DNA of 64,000 bases from Pseudoduganella ginsengisoli (GTDB lineage Bacteria; Pseudomonadota; Gammaproteobacteria; Burkholderiales; Burkholderiaceae_D). Positions 16,224 to 25,713 of this stretch are shown here, piece after piece. The position numbers and the translations under genes were made by a program. The notes below the pieces were generated by a model that was not told the origin of the DNA, searched no databases, and was given only the letters and a program-made list of their open reading frames with translations. Positions within the stretch are counted from its first letter, which is position 1. Each line of letters opens with the position of its first letter. Location: positions 1-64,000 of the forward strand of contig NZ_WNLA01000005.1 of NCBI RefSeq assembly GCF_009720865.1, given 5' to 3'.

Positions 16224-17372
16224 ATGAAAATCACAAAACTCACCACGTACCGTATTCCACCGCGCTGGATGCTGCTGAAGATTGAAACCGACGAAGGCAT
16301 CGTCGGCTGGGGCGAACCCGTGATCGAAGGTAAAGCGCGTTCGGTGGAAACTGCCGTTGAAGAGCTCGGCCATTACCTGATCGGGCAAGACCCGCGCCGC
16401 ATCAACGACTTGTGGCAAGTAATGTACCGCGGCGGCTTTTACCGCGGCGGTCCTATCCTGATGAGCGCCATGGCTGGTATCGACCAGGCACTGTGGGACA
16501 TCAAGGGCAAGGCGCTGGGCGTGCCGGTCTACGAATTACTGGGCGGCCTCGTGCGCGACCGCATGAAAACGTATAGCTGGGTGGGCGGCGACCGTCCGGC
16601 CGACGTCATTGCCGGCATCAGGGCGCTGCGCGAAGCAGGCTTTGATACGTTCAAAATGAACGGCACTGAAGAATTCGGCCTGATCGACACGTCGAAGAAA
16701 GTCGATGCCGCCGTATCGCGCATTGCGGAAATCCGCGAAGCGTTTGGCAATGACATCGAATTCGGCATCGACTTCCACGGCCGCGTGGCCGCGCCGATGG
16801 CCAAAGTCTTGCTGAAGGAACTGGAACCTTACCGTCCACTGTTCGTGGAAGAACCGGTACTGGCGGAACAGGCTGAATACTATCCGCGCCTGGCCGCGGC
16901 CACGCCGATTCCGCTGGCGGCCGGTGAGCGCATGTATTCGCGCTTTGAATTCAAGCATGTGTTCGAGCGCGGCGGCATTTCGATTTTGCAGCCGGATTTG
17001 TCGCACGCCGGCGGCATTACTGAATGCGTGAAAATCGCCGCCATGGCGGAGGCGTATGACGTCACGTTGGCGCCGCACTGCCCATTGGGCCCGATCGCGC
17101 TGGCGTCGTGCCTGCAAGTGGACTTCGTGTCGTACAACGCCGTGATCCAGGAACAAAGCATGGGCATCCACTACAACAAGGGTGGCGAAGTGCTGGATTA
17201 CGTGTTGAACCCGGAAGACTTCCACCTCGATAAAGGCTACATCAAGCCGCTGCCAAAGCCGGGCCTGGGTGTCGTGATCAATGAAGAAAAAGTCATCGAA
17301 GCGAGCCGCAACACGGAAGATTGGCGCAACCCGCTGTGGCGCCACTTCGACGGTTCCGTCGCCGAGTGGTGA
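16224..17372 (+). CDS. dgoD: D-galactonate dehydratase
   Basis: 382 residues, the full family length. It belongs to the enolase superfamily (mandelate racemase group): metal ligands are seen in GIDFHGR (Asp, with the catalytic His), FVEEPV (Glu) and AAGERMYSR (Glu), and the second catalytic His in APHCPLGP. It dehydrates D-galactonate to 2-keto-3-deoxygalactonate in the De Ley-Doudoroff pathway. The start at 16224 gives the canonical [16 protein letters not shown]-terminus. Its stop codon overlaps the dgoK remnant start (TGATG), the original operon arrangement. The enzyme itself looks intact although the next two pathway genes are destroyed. Confidence 0.95.
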   Translation: MKITKLTTYRIPPRWMLLKIETDEGIVGWGEPVIEGKARSVETAVEELGHYLIGQDPRRINDLWQVMYRGGFYRGGPILMSAMAGIDQALWDIKGKALGVPVYELLGGLVRDRMKTYSWVGGDRPADVIAGIRALREAGFDTFKMNGTEEFGLIDTSKKVDAAVSRIAEIREAFGNDIEFGIDFHGRVAAPMAKVLLKELEPYRPLFVEEPVLAEQAEYYPRLAAATPIPLAAGERMYSRFEFKHVFERGGISILQPDLSHAGGITECVKIAAMAEAYDVTLAPHCPLGPIALASCLQVDFVSYNAVIQEQSMGIHYNKGGEVLDYVLNPEDFHLDKGYIKPLPKPGLGVVINEEKVIEASRNTEDWRNPLWRHFDGSVAEW

Positions 17373-17643
17373 TGGCGATGGCTACCGAACAGCAGGCGCT
17401 GGCCGGTGCCCGCCTGATAGGCGTGGATTGGGGCAGCACCAGTTTGCGCGCCTTCCTGATCAGCGCCAATGGCAATGGCGCATCCGTGATTTCCGGCGCT
17501 GCCGCATTTGCCGGTGCGCTCGATGACGTGGCGGGCGCCTGGATGCGCGCCCGTCCTGCCTTGCCGGTTGTCGCGTGCGGCATGGTGGGCAGTTTGCATG
17601 GCTGGCGCGACGTGCCGTATACCGCCTGTCCGGCCGATGCGCG
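17372..17643 (+). pseudogene. dgoK: 2-keto-3-deoxygalactonokinase, 5' fragment
   Basis: About 90 codons of the kinase remain: the N-terminal actin-like ATPase start (ARLIGVDWGSTSLRAFL) and the GMVGSLHGWRDVPYTACPAD segment, both typical of DgoK. After CPAD at about 17638 the sequence changes to dgoA, so roughly the last two thirds of the usual 300-residue kinase are gone. The frame runs on to a stop at 17749 through out-of-frame dgoA sequence. Activity is not expected because the second ATPase half is missing. Confidence 0.82.
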
Positions 17644-17811
17644 CGTGTGTTGCCCGTTGGCGGCATCGCGCCCGATACGATGGGCGGCTACCGCGCCGCC
17701 GGCGCAGCCGGTTTCGGGCTGGGATCCGCGCTGTACAAGCCCGGCATGAGTGCGTCGGCGGTGGGCGGCAATGCGCGCGCCTTTGTCCGCGCGTGGTGCG
17801 AGCAGGCGTAG
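17641..17811 (+). pseudogene. dgoA: 2-dehydro-3-deoxy-6-phosphogalactonate aldolase, 3' fragment
   Basis: The last 55 or so codons of a KDPGal aldolase: RVLPVGGIAPDTMGGYRAAG, then GFGLGSALYKPGMSA and NARAFVRAW before TAG at 17809-17811. The GGI and GLGSALYKPG segments form the phosphate-binding end of the KDPG/KDPGal aldolase barrel. The N-terminal part with the catalytic Glu and Schiff-base Lys is absent. The fragment is fused, one base out of register, to the dgoK 5' fragment, so a single internal deletion removed both gene middles. Confidence 0.82.
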
Positions 17812-17813
17812 CC

Positions 17814-18449
17814 ATGGCGGCCGCCATGCCGAACTTGCGTCACCAGATGGACGAAGCAATCGGCAGCCAATGCGCCACGCTGCTGGCCCGCGGCCACGTG
17901 GATAACTTGCGCTGGCACCATGGCCTGTGGTGGTGGTGCGACCCGGATGGCGTGTCGATGTATACGTGGCCGGGACCACAAGGCATCGCGCCCGTGAAAC
18001 CGGCGCGCACGCGCCTGCCGGACCGCGCCGCCGCGCTGGCGCACAGCATCGCTGTCAGCCCCGATGGCCGCACGCTGTATTTCAGCGACGCCGTGACCCA
18101 CCGCATCATGCAGTGCGATTACGATGCGCCAGCCGCGAAAGCCGCCAATATCCGCTTGTTTGCCGACGTGCCGCATGCCCAGCCGCGCGGCGTCGTGGTC
18201 GATGCGGATGGCTGCCTGTGGAGCGCGCATTTTGGCGCAGGCAAAGTAGTATGCTACGGGCCGGATGGCCGCCAGCTGCGCAGCATCGCGCTACCGGCCG
18301 AATACCCGACCCAGCCTGCATTTGGCGGGCCGCAGCGCGACCAGTTGCTGGTGGGCGCCATGCCGCAGCCCGGCGTGGCGGGCGGCTTGTACCAGTTCGA
18401 TTCAGGCGGTGCACGCGGCTTGCCCGACACGCTGTTCAACGACCAGTGA
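17814..18449 (+). CDS. Shortened, probably inactive SMP-30/gluconolactonase family protein
   Basis: 211 residues from ATG 17814, against about 290-300 for intact sugar lactonases. Recognisable parts are HHGLWWWCDPDGVSMYTWP near the start and the later beta-propeller blades SIAVSPDGRTLYFSDA and VVVDADGCLWSAHFGAGKVVCY. Roughly a third of the propeller between the first and third blades is missing, in frame. The metal ligands look lost: the usual SNG before the SPDG blade is absent and the PDG Asp is replaced (PRGVVVD). In the intact operon it would hydrolyse galactonolactone upstream of DgoD. Start and stop are clean, so a short protein may be made, but function is doubtful. Confidence 0.65.
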   Translation: MAAAMPNLRHQMDEAIGSQCATLLARGHVDNLRWHHGLWWWCDPDGVSMYTWPGPQGIAPVKPARTRLPDRAAALAHSIAVSPDGRTLYFSDAVTHRIMQCDYDAPAAKAANIRLFADVPHAQPRGVVVDADGCLWSAHFGAGKVVCYGPDGRQLRSIALPAEYPTQPAFGGPQRDQLLVGAMPQPGVAGGLYQFDSGGARGLPDTLFNDQ

Positions 18450-18516
18450 GGTGGACGTACGCATTGACGGTGGCAGGACCGCTCTCTATCATGAATGAGT
18501 CCGTTTCCTTGACGTA

Positions 18517-19476
18517 ATGCCAATGTCCGATCCCCGCGCCGACCGCTTTGTCCGCTCCCACCTGAAAACCCGCCATCTCGTGCTGCTGGTGGAATTGGGG
18601 CGGCATGGGTCGATTTTGCATGCGGCGCAAGCGGCCAACCTGACGCAGCCTGCCGCCTCGAAACTGCTGGCGGAATTGGAACATGCGCTGAACGTGCAAC
18701 TGTTTGAGCGCTTGCCGCGGGGCGTGGTGCCCACGTGGTATGGCGAAGTGATGATCCGCCGCGCCGGCGCCGCGCTGGCGGAAATGGATTCCGCGCACCA
18801 GGAAGTGATGGAACTGTTGTCCGGCCTCAGTGGCCGGGTGTCGGTCGGCACGGTGCTGACGCCATCGGCGGGCCTGGTGACCGATGCCGTCAAGCTGGTC
18901 AAACAGCGCCATCCCCGGCTGCAGGTTTCCGTTACGGTCGATACCAGCAAGCTGATGACGGAGCGGCTGCGCGCGGGCGAGCTGGATATGGTGGTCGGCC
19001 GTATCCTGGACAGTACGCTGGCCAATGAATTGCACTTTGAACCGCTGACCGATGAACCTCACAGCCTGGTCGCTGGCGCCGGCCACCCGCTGGCGGGGCG
19101 CACGGACCTGGCGTTGGCCGACCTGGCGGCCACGCCGTGGGTATTGCCGCCGGCCGGCAGCATCTTGCGCGACCGTTTGACGTCGCTGTTCCTGTCGGCC
19201 GGGCTGGAGCCGCCGGTGGAAACCGTGGAAACGCTGGCTTTGCCGGTCTTGACGTCGCTGCTGATCGGCAGCCACATGGTGGCCGCTACGCCGGAAGAAC
19301 TGGTGCGGCCTTACCTTGATACGGGCTTGCTGGTGGTGCTGCCGTTCGAACTGGGCTTGCGCATGGATATGTACGGCATCATTACGCGCCAGCGCCACCG
19401 CTTGTCGCCCGGTGCGGAAACCATGCTGGCCGCGCTGCGCGACGTGGCGGCGTCGCGCTACCCGCAGCGGCGTTGA
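18517..19476 (+). CDS. LysR-type regulator, GbpR-like
   Basis: 319 residues: an N-terminal winged helix-turn-helix (LKTRHLVLLVELGRHGSILHAAQAANLTQPAASKLL) and a periplasmic-binding-like effector domain from about residue 95. The sequence is close in character to GbpR/galactose-linked regulators that sit beside galactonate genes (family recollection). It lies on the same strand downstream of the galactonate remnants rather than divergent from them, so its target could be dgoD or a distant sugar transporter. ATG 18517 or 18523 are both possible; neither has a strong ribosome site. The gene looks intact. Confidence 0.85.
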   Translation: MPMSDPRADRFVRSHLKTRHLVLLVELGRHGSILHAAQAANLTQPAASKLLAELEHALNVQLFERLPRGVVPTWYGEVMIRRAGAALAEMDSAHQEVMELLSGLSGRVSVGTVLTPSAGLVTDAVKLVKQRHPRLQVSVTVDTSKLMTERLRAGELDMVVGRILDSTLANELHFEPLTDEPHSLVAGAGHPLAGRTDLALADLAATPWVLPPAGSILRDRLTSLFLSAGLEPPVETVETLALPVLTSLLIGSHMVAATPEELVRPYLDTGLLVVLPFELGLRMDMYGIITRQRHRLSPGAETMLAALRDVAASRYPQRR

Positions 19477-19536
19477 TGCGCCACGGTTGGCGCGCATCTG
19501 CTAGGCTCATCCCAACGCCAATGCCGAGAGGATGCC

Positions 19537-20343
19537 ATGAAAGCCCGCGACCTGTTCCGCGTTCCAGACAAATTCACGCTGCGCGAAGAAGATGCCGCGC
19601 GCCAGCCGCTGGGCGACGGCAGCAAGTCGGGCGACAAGGAACGCACGGATCAGGTGCTGGAGCGTGTCAGCGACCTGCAAACCATCTTGTATGCGCAGCG
19701 CAAGCACAAGGTGTTGCTGGTATTGCAGGGCATGGATACGTCCGGCAAGGATGGCGCCGTGCGTTCGCTGTACAGCGGAATCAACCCGGTCGGCTTGCGC
19801 GCCACGTCATTCAAGGCGCCTACGCCGCTGGAAGCGGGTTACGACTACCTGTGGCGCGTGCACCAGCATGTCCCTGCCAAAGGGGAAATCGCCATATTCA
19901 ACCGCAGCCATTATGAAGAAGTGCTGATTACGCGCGTGCTGAAGCAAATCGGCAGCAAGGAGTGCCAGCGCCGCTATGGGCATATCCGCGACTTTGAACG
20001 CATGCTGGCGGAAACCGGCACCACCATCGTCAAAGTGTTCCTGCATATCTCCAAAGATGAACAGCGCAAGCGCTTGCAGGCCCGGCTCGAGGATCCGAAA
20101 AAGCAGTGGAAGTTCGACCAGTCCGACATCGACCAGCGCAAGAAGTGGCGCACGTTCCAGGACGCCTATGAAGATGCGATCCTGGCGACGGATGCGGACC
20201 ATGCGCCATGGTTCATCGTGCCGGCCGATTCCAAGCCGCACCGCGACCTGGCGATCGCCACGCTGTTGCTGGAAACGCTGCAAGACCTGCGCCTGCGCTG
20301 GCCACCACCCGATGCCAAACTGGCAGAGTTAAAAATTCGATAA
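19537..20343 (+). CDS. ppk2: Polyphosphate kinase 2 family phosphotransferase
   Basis: 268 residues, a single PPK2 domain. The Walker A loop is LVLQGMDTSGKDG, the Walker B-like region FNRSHYEEVLI, and the lid module contains EDPKKQWKFDQSD with catalytic Lys/Arg residues. PPK2 enzymes move phosphate between polyphosphate and nucleotides; the single-domain length and lid sequence fit the class that makes nucleoside di- or triphosphates from polyphosphate, but class I versus III is not settled by eye. GAGAGGATGCC precedes the ATG. No partner gene is evident; it follows a LysR gene by 60 bases. Confidence 0.92.
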   Translation: MKARDLFRVPDKFTLREEDAARQPLGDGSKSGDKERTDQVLERVSDLQTILYAQRKHKVLLVLQGMDTSGKDGAVRSLYSGINPVGLRATSFKAPTPLEAGYDYLWRVHQHVPAKGEIAIFNRSHYEEVLITRVLKQIGSKECQRRYGHIRDFERMLAETGTTIVKVFLHISKDEQRKRLQARLEDPKKQWKFDQSDIDQRKKWRTFQDAYEDAILATDADHAPWFIVPADSKPHRDLAIATLLLETLQDLRLRWPPPDAKLAELKIR

Positions 20344-20453
20344 GTGCCGCACCGGCATGGTGCAGATTTTGCGACAACGCGCAGAAAATTTTTATCATCC
20401 AGTGGGTTTTTATCTGATACTAGCCAATGCTGAGAAAGGAAGCATGGCTTTCT

Positions 20454-23400
20454 ATGAAGATAAAAACCGTCACGGCGTTGACTGCACTGTTTTCGTTGTC
20501 AGTGCTGCTGCTGCTTGCTTTTGACCTGTTCCAGCTCCTGACCATTCACCAGGACGTGGTGAAAAGCGAAGAGGCGCGCTTTCAATCCTATAAGCTGGCC
20601 GAGCAACTGCGCCAAAGCTCGGATGATTTAACACGCATGGCGCGCACCTATGTGGTGACGGGCGATACCCAGTACGAAAAGAATTACTTTGCCATTCTCG
20701 ATATCCGCAATGGCAAATTGGCGCGGCCACGCAATTATACGAATACATATTGGTGGCATGCGGCCGGCCCCGGCGGCAGCGATGGCGCCGAAGCGCTGCA
20801 AAGCCTGATGCGCAAGGCGGGATTCAGCGAGGCGGAATTCGGCATGCTGGCGGAAGCGCAGGCGCGCTCCGATGCGCTGGTGTCCATTGAAAAAGAAGCA
20901 TTTGACGCCATGCGGGGACGCTTCAAGGATCCCGGGCAGGGCGGCGTGGTGGAACGCGCGCCGGACGCCGCTTATGCGCGCACATTGATGTTCAGTCCCC
21001 GCTATCACGCGGAGAAGGACCGCATCATGCAGCCGATTGACGCTTTCCTGCAATCGGTCGACCAGCGCACCAGCCAGGCCTTGCGCGCGCTCGAGGCGCG
21101 GCAGGTCGCGTATCTGCAATTGGCGCTGGCCATTGCCGCGGTGGCGGGCGTGGTGACGCTGTCCAGCTGGGGCTATTTGAACCGCAAGATACTGCGCCCG
21201 GTGCTGGATCTGCGCGACCATGTGGCCAGCATGACCAGCGGCGCCAAGGAAAAGATCGAGACCGTCAATGCTGTCGCCGAGGGCAACCTGGAACATGACA
21301 TTGCCGTGCTGGCGATGCCGCCGAAGGCGTTGTCCGTGGCGGCGCCCAACGAGGTGGGGCAGTTGCTGGGCGATATAGGCAGCATGAGCGAAGTGCAGCG
21401 CTCACTGGACCTGGCGCTGCGCGCGATGACGCAGGCGCTGCGCAGCCACCGCGGGCGGGAAGCGCTGCTGGACTGGCACAAGAGCGGCATCAATGAATTG
21501 AACATGCGCATGCGCGGCGACATACGGCTGGCCGACATGGGCCCGGAACTGGTCAGCTTCCTGTGCACGTATGTGGGCGCCACGGTGGGGGCGCTGTATT
21601 TGTACGAACCGGAAGGCAAGGTATTGAACCTGATGGCGTCCCACGCACTGTCGGGCGCGCCCGGACAAATCGCGCTGGGCGACGGCGTGGCCGGCGCGGC
21701 TGCCGAACAGCGGCGCATCTTGCAGGTGACGCAGGCGCCGCCATCGTACCCGCACATCGCGTCATCGACCGGACATGCCGCGCCGGCCGCCATTCTTGCC
21801 GTGCCGCTGCTGCATGACGGGCGGCTGTTTGGCCTGGTGGAAGTGTCGGGCTTCCAGCCTTTCACGGACCAGCACCTGGACTGGCTGGCCAAGGCCGGCG
21901 AGGCGCTGGCCATTGCCATCGACGTGGCGCAAGCGCGCGAACGGGTCAATGAATTGCTGATGCAAACGCAGGCGCAGACGGAAGAATTGCGCGTGCAGCA
22001 GGAAGAATTGCAGCAATCGAATGAAGAACTGGAAGAGCGCGCGCTGTTGCTGGAGCAGCAGCGGGAAATCATCCGCAAGCGCAGCCAGGAAACCGAGGCC
22101 GCCAGCCGTGAACTGGCGCGCAAGGCGCAAGAGCTGGAGCGTGTCAGCGCCTATAAGTCCGAGTTCCTTGCGAATATGTCGCACGAACTGCGCACGCCGC
22201 TCAACAGCATGCTGATACTTTCCAGCCTGCTGCAGCAAAACAAGGGCGGGCACCTCGATGACAGGCAAGTTGAATACGCAGCCACCATCCATGGCGCGGG
22301 CAAGGATTTGCTGAATTTGATTAACGATATCCTGGATTTGTCGAAGATCGAAGCAGGCCAAATGGCCATGCATATCGAAGAAGTGGACGTCGGCGCGCTG
22401 CTGCAACAGTTGCAGGCGCTGTTTGCTCCCGTGGCCGAACAAAAACACTTGCTGCTGAACGTCGGGCAATTGCCGGGCACGCCGGAACGCATCCGCAGCG
22501 ACGAACACCGGCTGCTGCAAATCTTGCGCAACTTGCTGGGCAATGCGTTTAAATTCACCAGCGCGGGCGAAGTGTCGCTGACATTGGCGTTGTGCGCGGA
22601 CAGTCCGCTGGGCGAACCGGCGCTGGCCTTTACGGTGCGCGACAGCGGGATCGGCATTGCACCGGACAAGCATGACATGGTGTTCCACGCATTCCAGCAG
22701 GCCGATGGCTCGACTGCCCGCAAATATGGCGGTTCCGGCCTCGGGTTGTCGATTTCGCGCCAGCTGGCGCAGCGTCTGGGCGGTGACATCACGCTGGCCA
22801 GTGAGCTGGGCAAAGGCAGTACGTTTACCGTGTACTTGCCGCTGCAGGCTTGCGATGCTTCCCGGCCTGCAGTGGCAGCGGAAGCGGCGCCGGCATTGGC
22901 CAAGCCGCAGGCAATGGCGCCGTCTCCGGCGCAAGAGCCGGTCCGCGAGCCGGCATCGGCGGGAATAGCGGCGCTGGACGTGCCGGGCGCCATCCCCGAT
23001 GACCGCGCGCTGAGCGCGGAGGGCCGCCGCGCCATCCTGATTATCGAAGATGATCCTGCGTTTGCCCGCATCTTGCGCGACAAGGTGCGTGAGCATGGAT
23101 TTCTGGCGCTGGTTGCCACTGATGGCGAAGCGGGGCTGGCGCTGGCCGAGCGGCGCGCACCGCATGCCATCATCCTCGACGTCATGCTGCCCCATATGGA
23201 TGGCTGGGGCGTGATGCGCCGCATTAAGGAAAATGACGCCACGCGCGGCATTCCGGTCCACTTCATTACCTGTGTCGATGAGCGGCAGCGGGCGCTGGAT
23301 ATGGGCGCGGTCGGCTTTGCCAGCAAGCCAGTCAGCGCGGAACAGCTGGAACAGATTATCGATGCGATCGACACGTCATCCATGACGCCGGGCAGCAAGC

Positions 23401-24209
23401 GATTGCTGGTGGCGGGACAGCCCGGGCAGGCTGCGGCCATGGCGGCATTGCTGGCGCGCGACCAGCTGGAAATCGTCCAGGCGCACAGCGGCGCTGACGC
23501 GTTGGCGCAATGGGAGCAGGGCACGTTTGATTGCATGGTGCTGAACCTGGGCTTGTCCGGCATGGCAGCGCCGGCGTTGCTGGAGCGCTTGCGGCGGCCC
23601 GGCGCAGTGGGCCGGGTGCCCGTCATTATTCATTCCGACCAGCCATTGGCGCACGAAGACATGCGGCAGCTGGAACGCTTTACGGAACACATCATCGTCA
23701 AAGGCGCCAAGAGCCAGGAACGGTTGCTGGGCGAAGTCAGCCTGTTCCTGCATCACGTGGAAAACGCGCTGCCGCAACAGCAGTATGCAGCGCGGCGCGA
23801 GATGGCCAAGGAAGCGATTTTCGCGGGCCGCACGGTGCTGCTGGTGGATGACGATATCCGCAACGTGTTTTCACTGTCGTCGGCGCTGGACACCAAGGAT
23901 ATGCGGGTGGTGCACGCCGCCAATGGCCGCGAAGCGCTGGAGCAGCTGGCGGCTTGTCCGGAAATCGATGTGGTGCTGATGGACGTGATGATGCCGGAAA
24001 TGGATGGCCTGGAAGCCATGCGCCGCATCCGCATGGTGCCCGAATGGCGCCGACTGCCCATTATTGCGCTGACGGCCAAGGCCATGCTCAATGACCGCCA
24101 GCAATGCCTCGATGCAGGGGCCAGCGATTACATTGCGAAGCCGATCGACATCGATAAACTGTTTTCGCTGATGCGCGTGTGGCTGTACGGGGATGCAAAC
24201 AAACCGTGA
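20454..24209 (+). CDS. Hybrid sensor histidine kinase, GAF-HisKA-HATPase with three receivers
   Basis: 1251 residues from ATG 20454 (an in-frame ATG at 20427 is the alternative). Order: membrane helix about 5-25, periplasmic region, second helix about 220-240, HAMP-like linker, GAF domain about 350-500, a Glu/Gln-rich coiled coil, HisKA with phospho-His577 ([12 protein letters not shown]), HATPase with N and G boxes (NLLGNAFKF, DSGIGIAP, GGSGLGLSI), then three receiver domains. Receivers 1 and 3 keep the acceptor Asp (909, 1177; LDVMLPHMDG, MDVMMPEMDG). The middle receiver has Asn1031 where Asp is expected (VLNLGLSGM), so it should not be phosphorylated. No Hpt domain is seen; phosphotransfer probably uses a separate partner. 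Confidence 0.92.
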   Translation: MKIKTVTALTALFSLSVLLLLAFDLFQLLTIHQDVVKSEEARFQSYKLAEQLRQSSDDLTRMARTYVVTGDTQYEKNYFAILDIRNGKLARPRNYTNTYWWHAAGPGGSDGAEALQSLMRKAGFSEAEFGMLAEAQARSDALVSIEKEAFDAMRGRFKDPGQGGVVERAPDAAYARTLMFSPRYHAEKDRIMQPIDAFLQSVDQRTSQALRALEARQVAYLQLALAIAAVAGVVTLSSWGYLNRKILRPVLDLRDHVASMTSGAKEKIETVNAVAEGNLEHDIAVLAMPPKALSVAAPNEVGQLLGDIGSMSEVQRSLDLALRAMTQALRSHRGREALLDWHKSGINELNMRMRGDIRLADMGPELVSFLCTYVGATVGALYLYEPEGKVLNLMASHALSGAPGQIALGDGVAGAAAEQRRILQVTQAPPSYPHIASSTGHAAPAAILAVPLLHDGRLFGLVEVSGFQPFTDQHLDWLAKAGEALAIAIDVAQARERVNELLMQTQAQTEELRVQQEELQQSNEELEERALLLEQQREIIRKRSQETEAASRELARKAQELERVSAYKSEFLANMSHELRTPLNSMLILSSLLQQNKGGHLDDRQVEYAATIHGAGKDLLNLINDILDLSKIEAGQMAMHIEEVDVGALLQQLQALFAPVAEQKHLLLNVGQLPGTPERIRSDEHRLLQILRNLLGNAFKFTSAGEVSLTLALCADSPLGEPALAFTVRDSGIGIAPDKHDMVFHAFQQADGSTARKYGGSGLGLSISRQLAQRLGGDITLASELGKGSTFTVYLPLQACDASRPAVAAEAAPALAKPQAMAPSPAQEPVREPASAGIAALDVPGAIPDDRALSAEGRRAILIIEDDPAFARILRDKVREHGFLALVATDGEAGLALAERRAPHAIILDVMLPHMDGWGVMRRIKENDATRGIPVHFITCVDERQRALDMGAVGFASKPVSAEQLEQIIDAIDTSSMTPGSKRLLVAGQPGQAAAMAALLARDQLEIVQAHSGADALAQWEQGTFDCMVLNLGLSGMAAPALLERLRRPGAVGRVPVIIHSDQPLAHEDMRQLERFTEHIIVKGAKSQERLLGEVSLFLHHVENALPQQQYAARREMAKEAIFAGRTVLLVDDDIRNVFSLSSALDTKDMRVVHAANGREALEQLAACPEIDVVLMDVMMPEMDGLEAMRRIRMVPEWRRLPIIALTAKAMLNDRQQCLDAGASDYIAKPIDIDKLFSLMRVWLYGDANKP

Positions 24210-24257
24210 CTGGCGTAGCATACCTGGCAACCGTCATCCCAACTTACGGAGACCAGC

Positions 24258-25709
24258 ATGCAACTGAAAAATTCCAGCTTGTTGCGCCAGCAAGCGTATG
24301 TCAACGGGGCCTGGGTCGGCGCGGACAGCGGCGGCACGCACCCCGTTACGAACCCCGCGACCGGCGAACAGATCGGCGTGATCCCCAACCTGGGCGCTGC
24401 TGAAACGCGGCGCGCGATTGAAGCAGCCAATGCCGCATGGCCGGCGTGGCGCAAAAAGACCGCCAAAGAGCGCTCGGCCATCTTGCGCAAATGGTCGGAT
24501 TTAATGCTGGCCAATGCGGAAGACCTGGCGCTGCTGATGACGACGGAACAGGGCAAGCCGCTGGCGGAATCGCGCGGCGAAGTCGCGTATGCGGCGTCGT
24601 TTTTTGAATGGTTTGCGGAAGAAGCCAAGCGCATTGCCGGCGATACACTGGCGTCGCCGTGGCCGGACAAGCGGCTGATCGTCACCAAGGAACCGGTCGG
24701 CGTGTGTGCGGCGATTACGCCGTGGAATTTCCCGCTGGCGATGATTACCCGCAAGGCGGCGCCGGCGCTGGCGGCAGGCTGCCCTATCGTGCTGAAGCCG
24801 GCCGAAGCTACGCCGTTTTCTGCGCTGGCGCTGGCGGTCCTGGCGGAACAGGCCGGGGTGCCGCCTGGCGTGTTTTCTGTTGTCACGGGTTCGCCGCGCG
24901 AAATCGGCGCGGAAATGACGTCCAATCCCATTGTGCGCAAGCTGAGCTTTACCGGTTCCACCGGCGTGGGACGCCTGCTGATGGAACAGTGCGCGCCCAC
25001 GATTAAAAAACTGTCGCTGGAACTGGGCGGCAATGCGCCGTTCATTGTGTTCGACGATGCCGACCTCGATGCGGCGGTAGAAGGCGCGATTGCATCGAAG
25101 TACCGCAACTCCGGCCAGACGTGCGTGTGCGCGAACCGCATTTACGTGCAGGATGGCGTGTATGACGCATTTGCCGAGAAATTCGTGGCAGCCGTGGGCA
25201 AGCTGAAGGTGGGCAATGGCGCCGATGCGGGCGTCACGCAAGGGCCGCTGATCGATGATAAAGCCGTGCAAAAGGTGGAAGAACATGTGGCCGATGCGCT
25301 GGCCAAGGGCGGCCGCCTGCTGATGGGCGGCAAGCGCCATGCGCTGGGCCATGGTTTCTTTGAACCGACCGTGATTGCCGACGTGACGCCCGCTATGCGG
25401 GTGGCGGGCGAAGAAACGTTTGGGCCACTGGCGCCGCTGTTCCGCTTCCAGACGGATGACGAAGCCATTGCGCTGGCCAACAGCACGGAATTCGGATTGG
25501 CCGCGTATTTCTATTCGCGCGACGTCGGCCGTATCTGGCGCGTGGCGGAAGGTTTGGAATCGGGCATGGTCGGCGTCAACACAGGCTTGATTTCCAATGA
25601 AATTGCACCGTTTGGCGGCGTCAAGCAGTCGGGCCTGGGACGTGAAGGATCGAAGTACGGGCTCGACGAGTATCTGGAAATCAAATACATCTGCCTGGCC
25701 GGTATTTAG
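24258..25709 (+). CDS. gabD: NAD(P)-dependent succinate-semialdehyde dehydrogenase
   Basis: 483 residues, standard length for the aldehyde dehydrogenase family. Seen directly: cofactor loop TPWNFPLAM, catalytic Glu in LELGGNAPF and catalytic Cys in GQTCVCANR. The N-terminus (LLRQQAYVNGAWV), the NAEDLALLMTTEQGKPLAE segment and the C-terminal SGLGREGSKYGLDEYLEIKY are characteristic of the GabD branch. It oxidises succinate semialdehyde to succinate in GABA degradation. CGGAGACC precedes the ATG. No gabT is adjacent, so the gene seems to be alone here. It converges with an esterase gene with a 4-base gap. Confidence 0.93.
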   Translation: MQLKNSSLLRQQAYVNGAWVGADSGGTHPVTNPATGEQIGVIPNLGAAETRRAIEAANAAWPAWRKKTAKERSAILRKWSDLMLANAEDLALLMTTEQGKPLAESRGEVAYAASFFEWFAEEAKRIAGDTLASPWPDKRLIVTKEPVGVCAAITPWNFPLAMITRKAAPALAAGCPIVLKPAEATPFSALALAVLAEQAGVPPGVFSVVTGSPREIGAEMTSNPIVRKLSFTGSTGVGRLLMEQCAPTIKKLSLELGGNAPFIVFDDADLDAAVEGAIASKYRNSGQTCVCANRIYVQDGVYDAFAEKFVAAVGKLKVGNGADAGVTQGPLIDDKAVQKVEEHVADALAKGGRLLMGGKRHALGHGFFEPTVIADVTPAMRVAGEETFGPLAPLFRFQTDDEAIALANSTEFGLAAYFYSRDVGRIWRVAEGLESGMVGVNTGLISNEIAPFGGVKQSGLGREGSKYGLDEYLEIKYICLAGI

Positions 25710-25713
25710 TGCA

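Noticed and set aside
17508..18449. A single 313-codon gene from 17508
   Set aside because: The first 100 codons are out-of-frame dgoK/dgoA sequence; the SMP-30-like part begins at 17814.
21762..23261. A long minus-strand frame over the hybrid kinase
   Set aside because: Antisense to the kinase HisKA/HATPase region, no motif, low-complexity composition.
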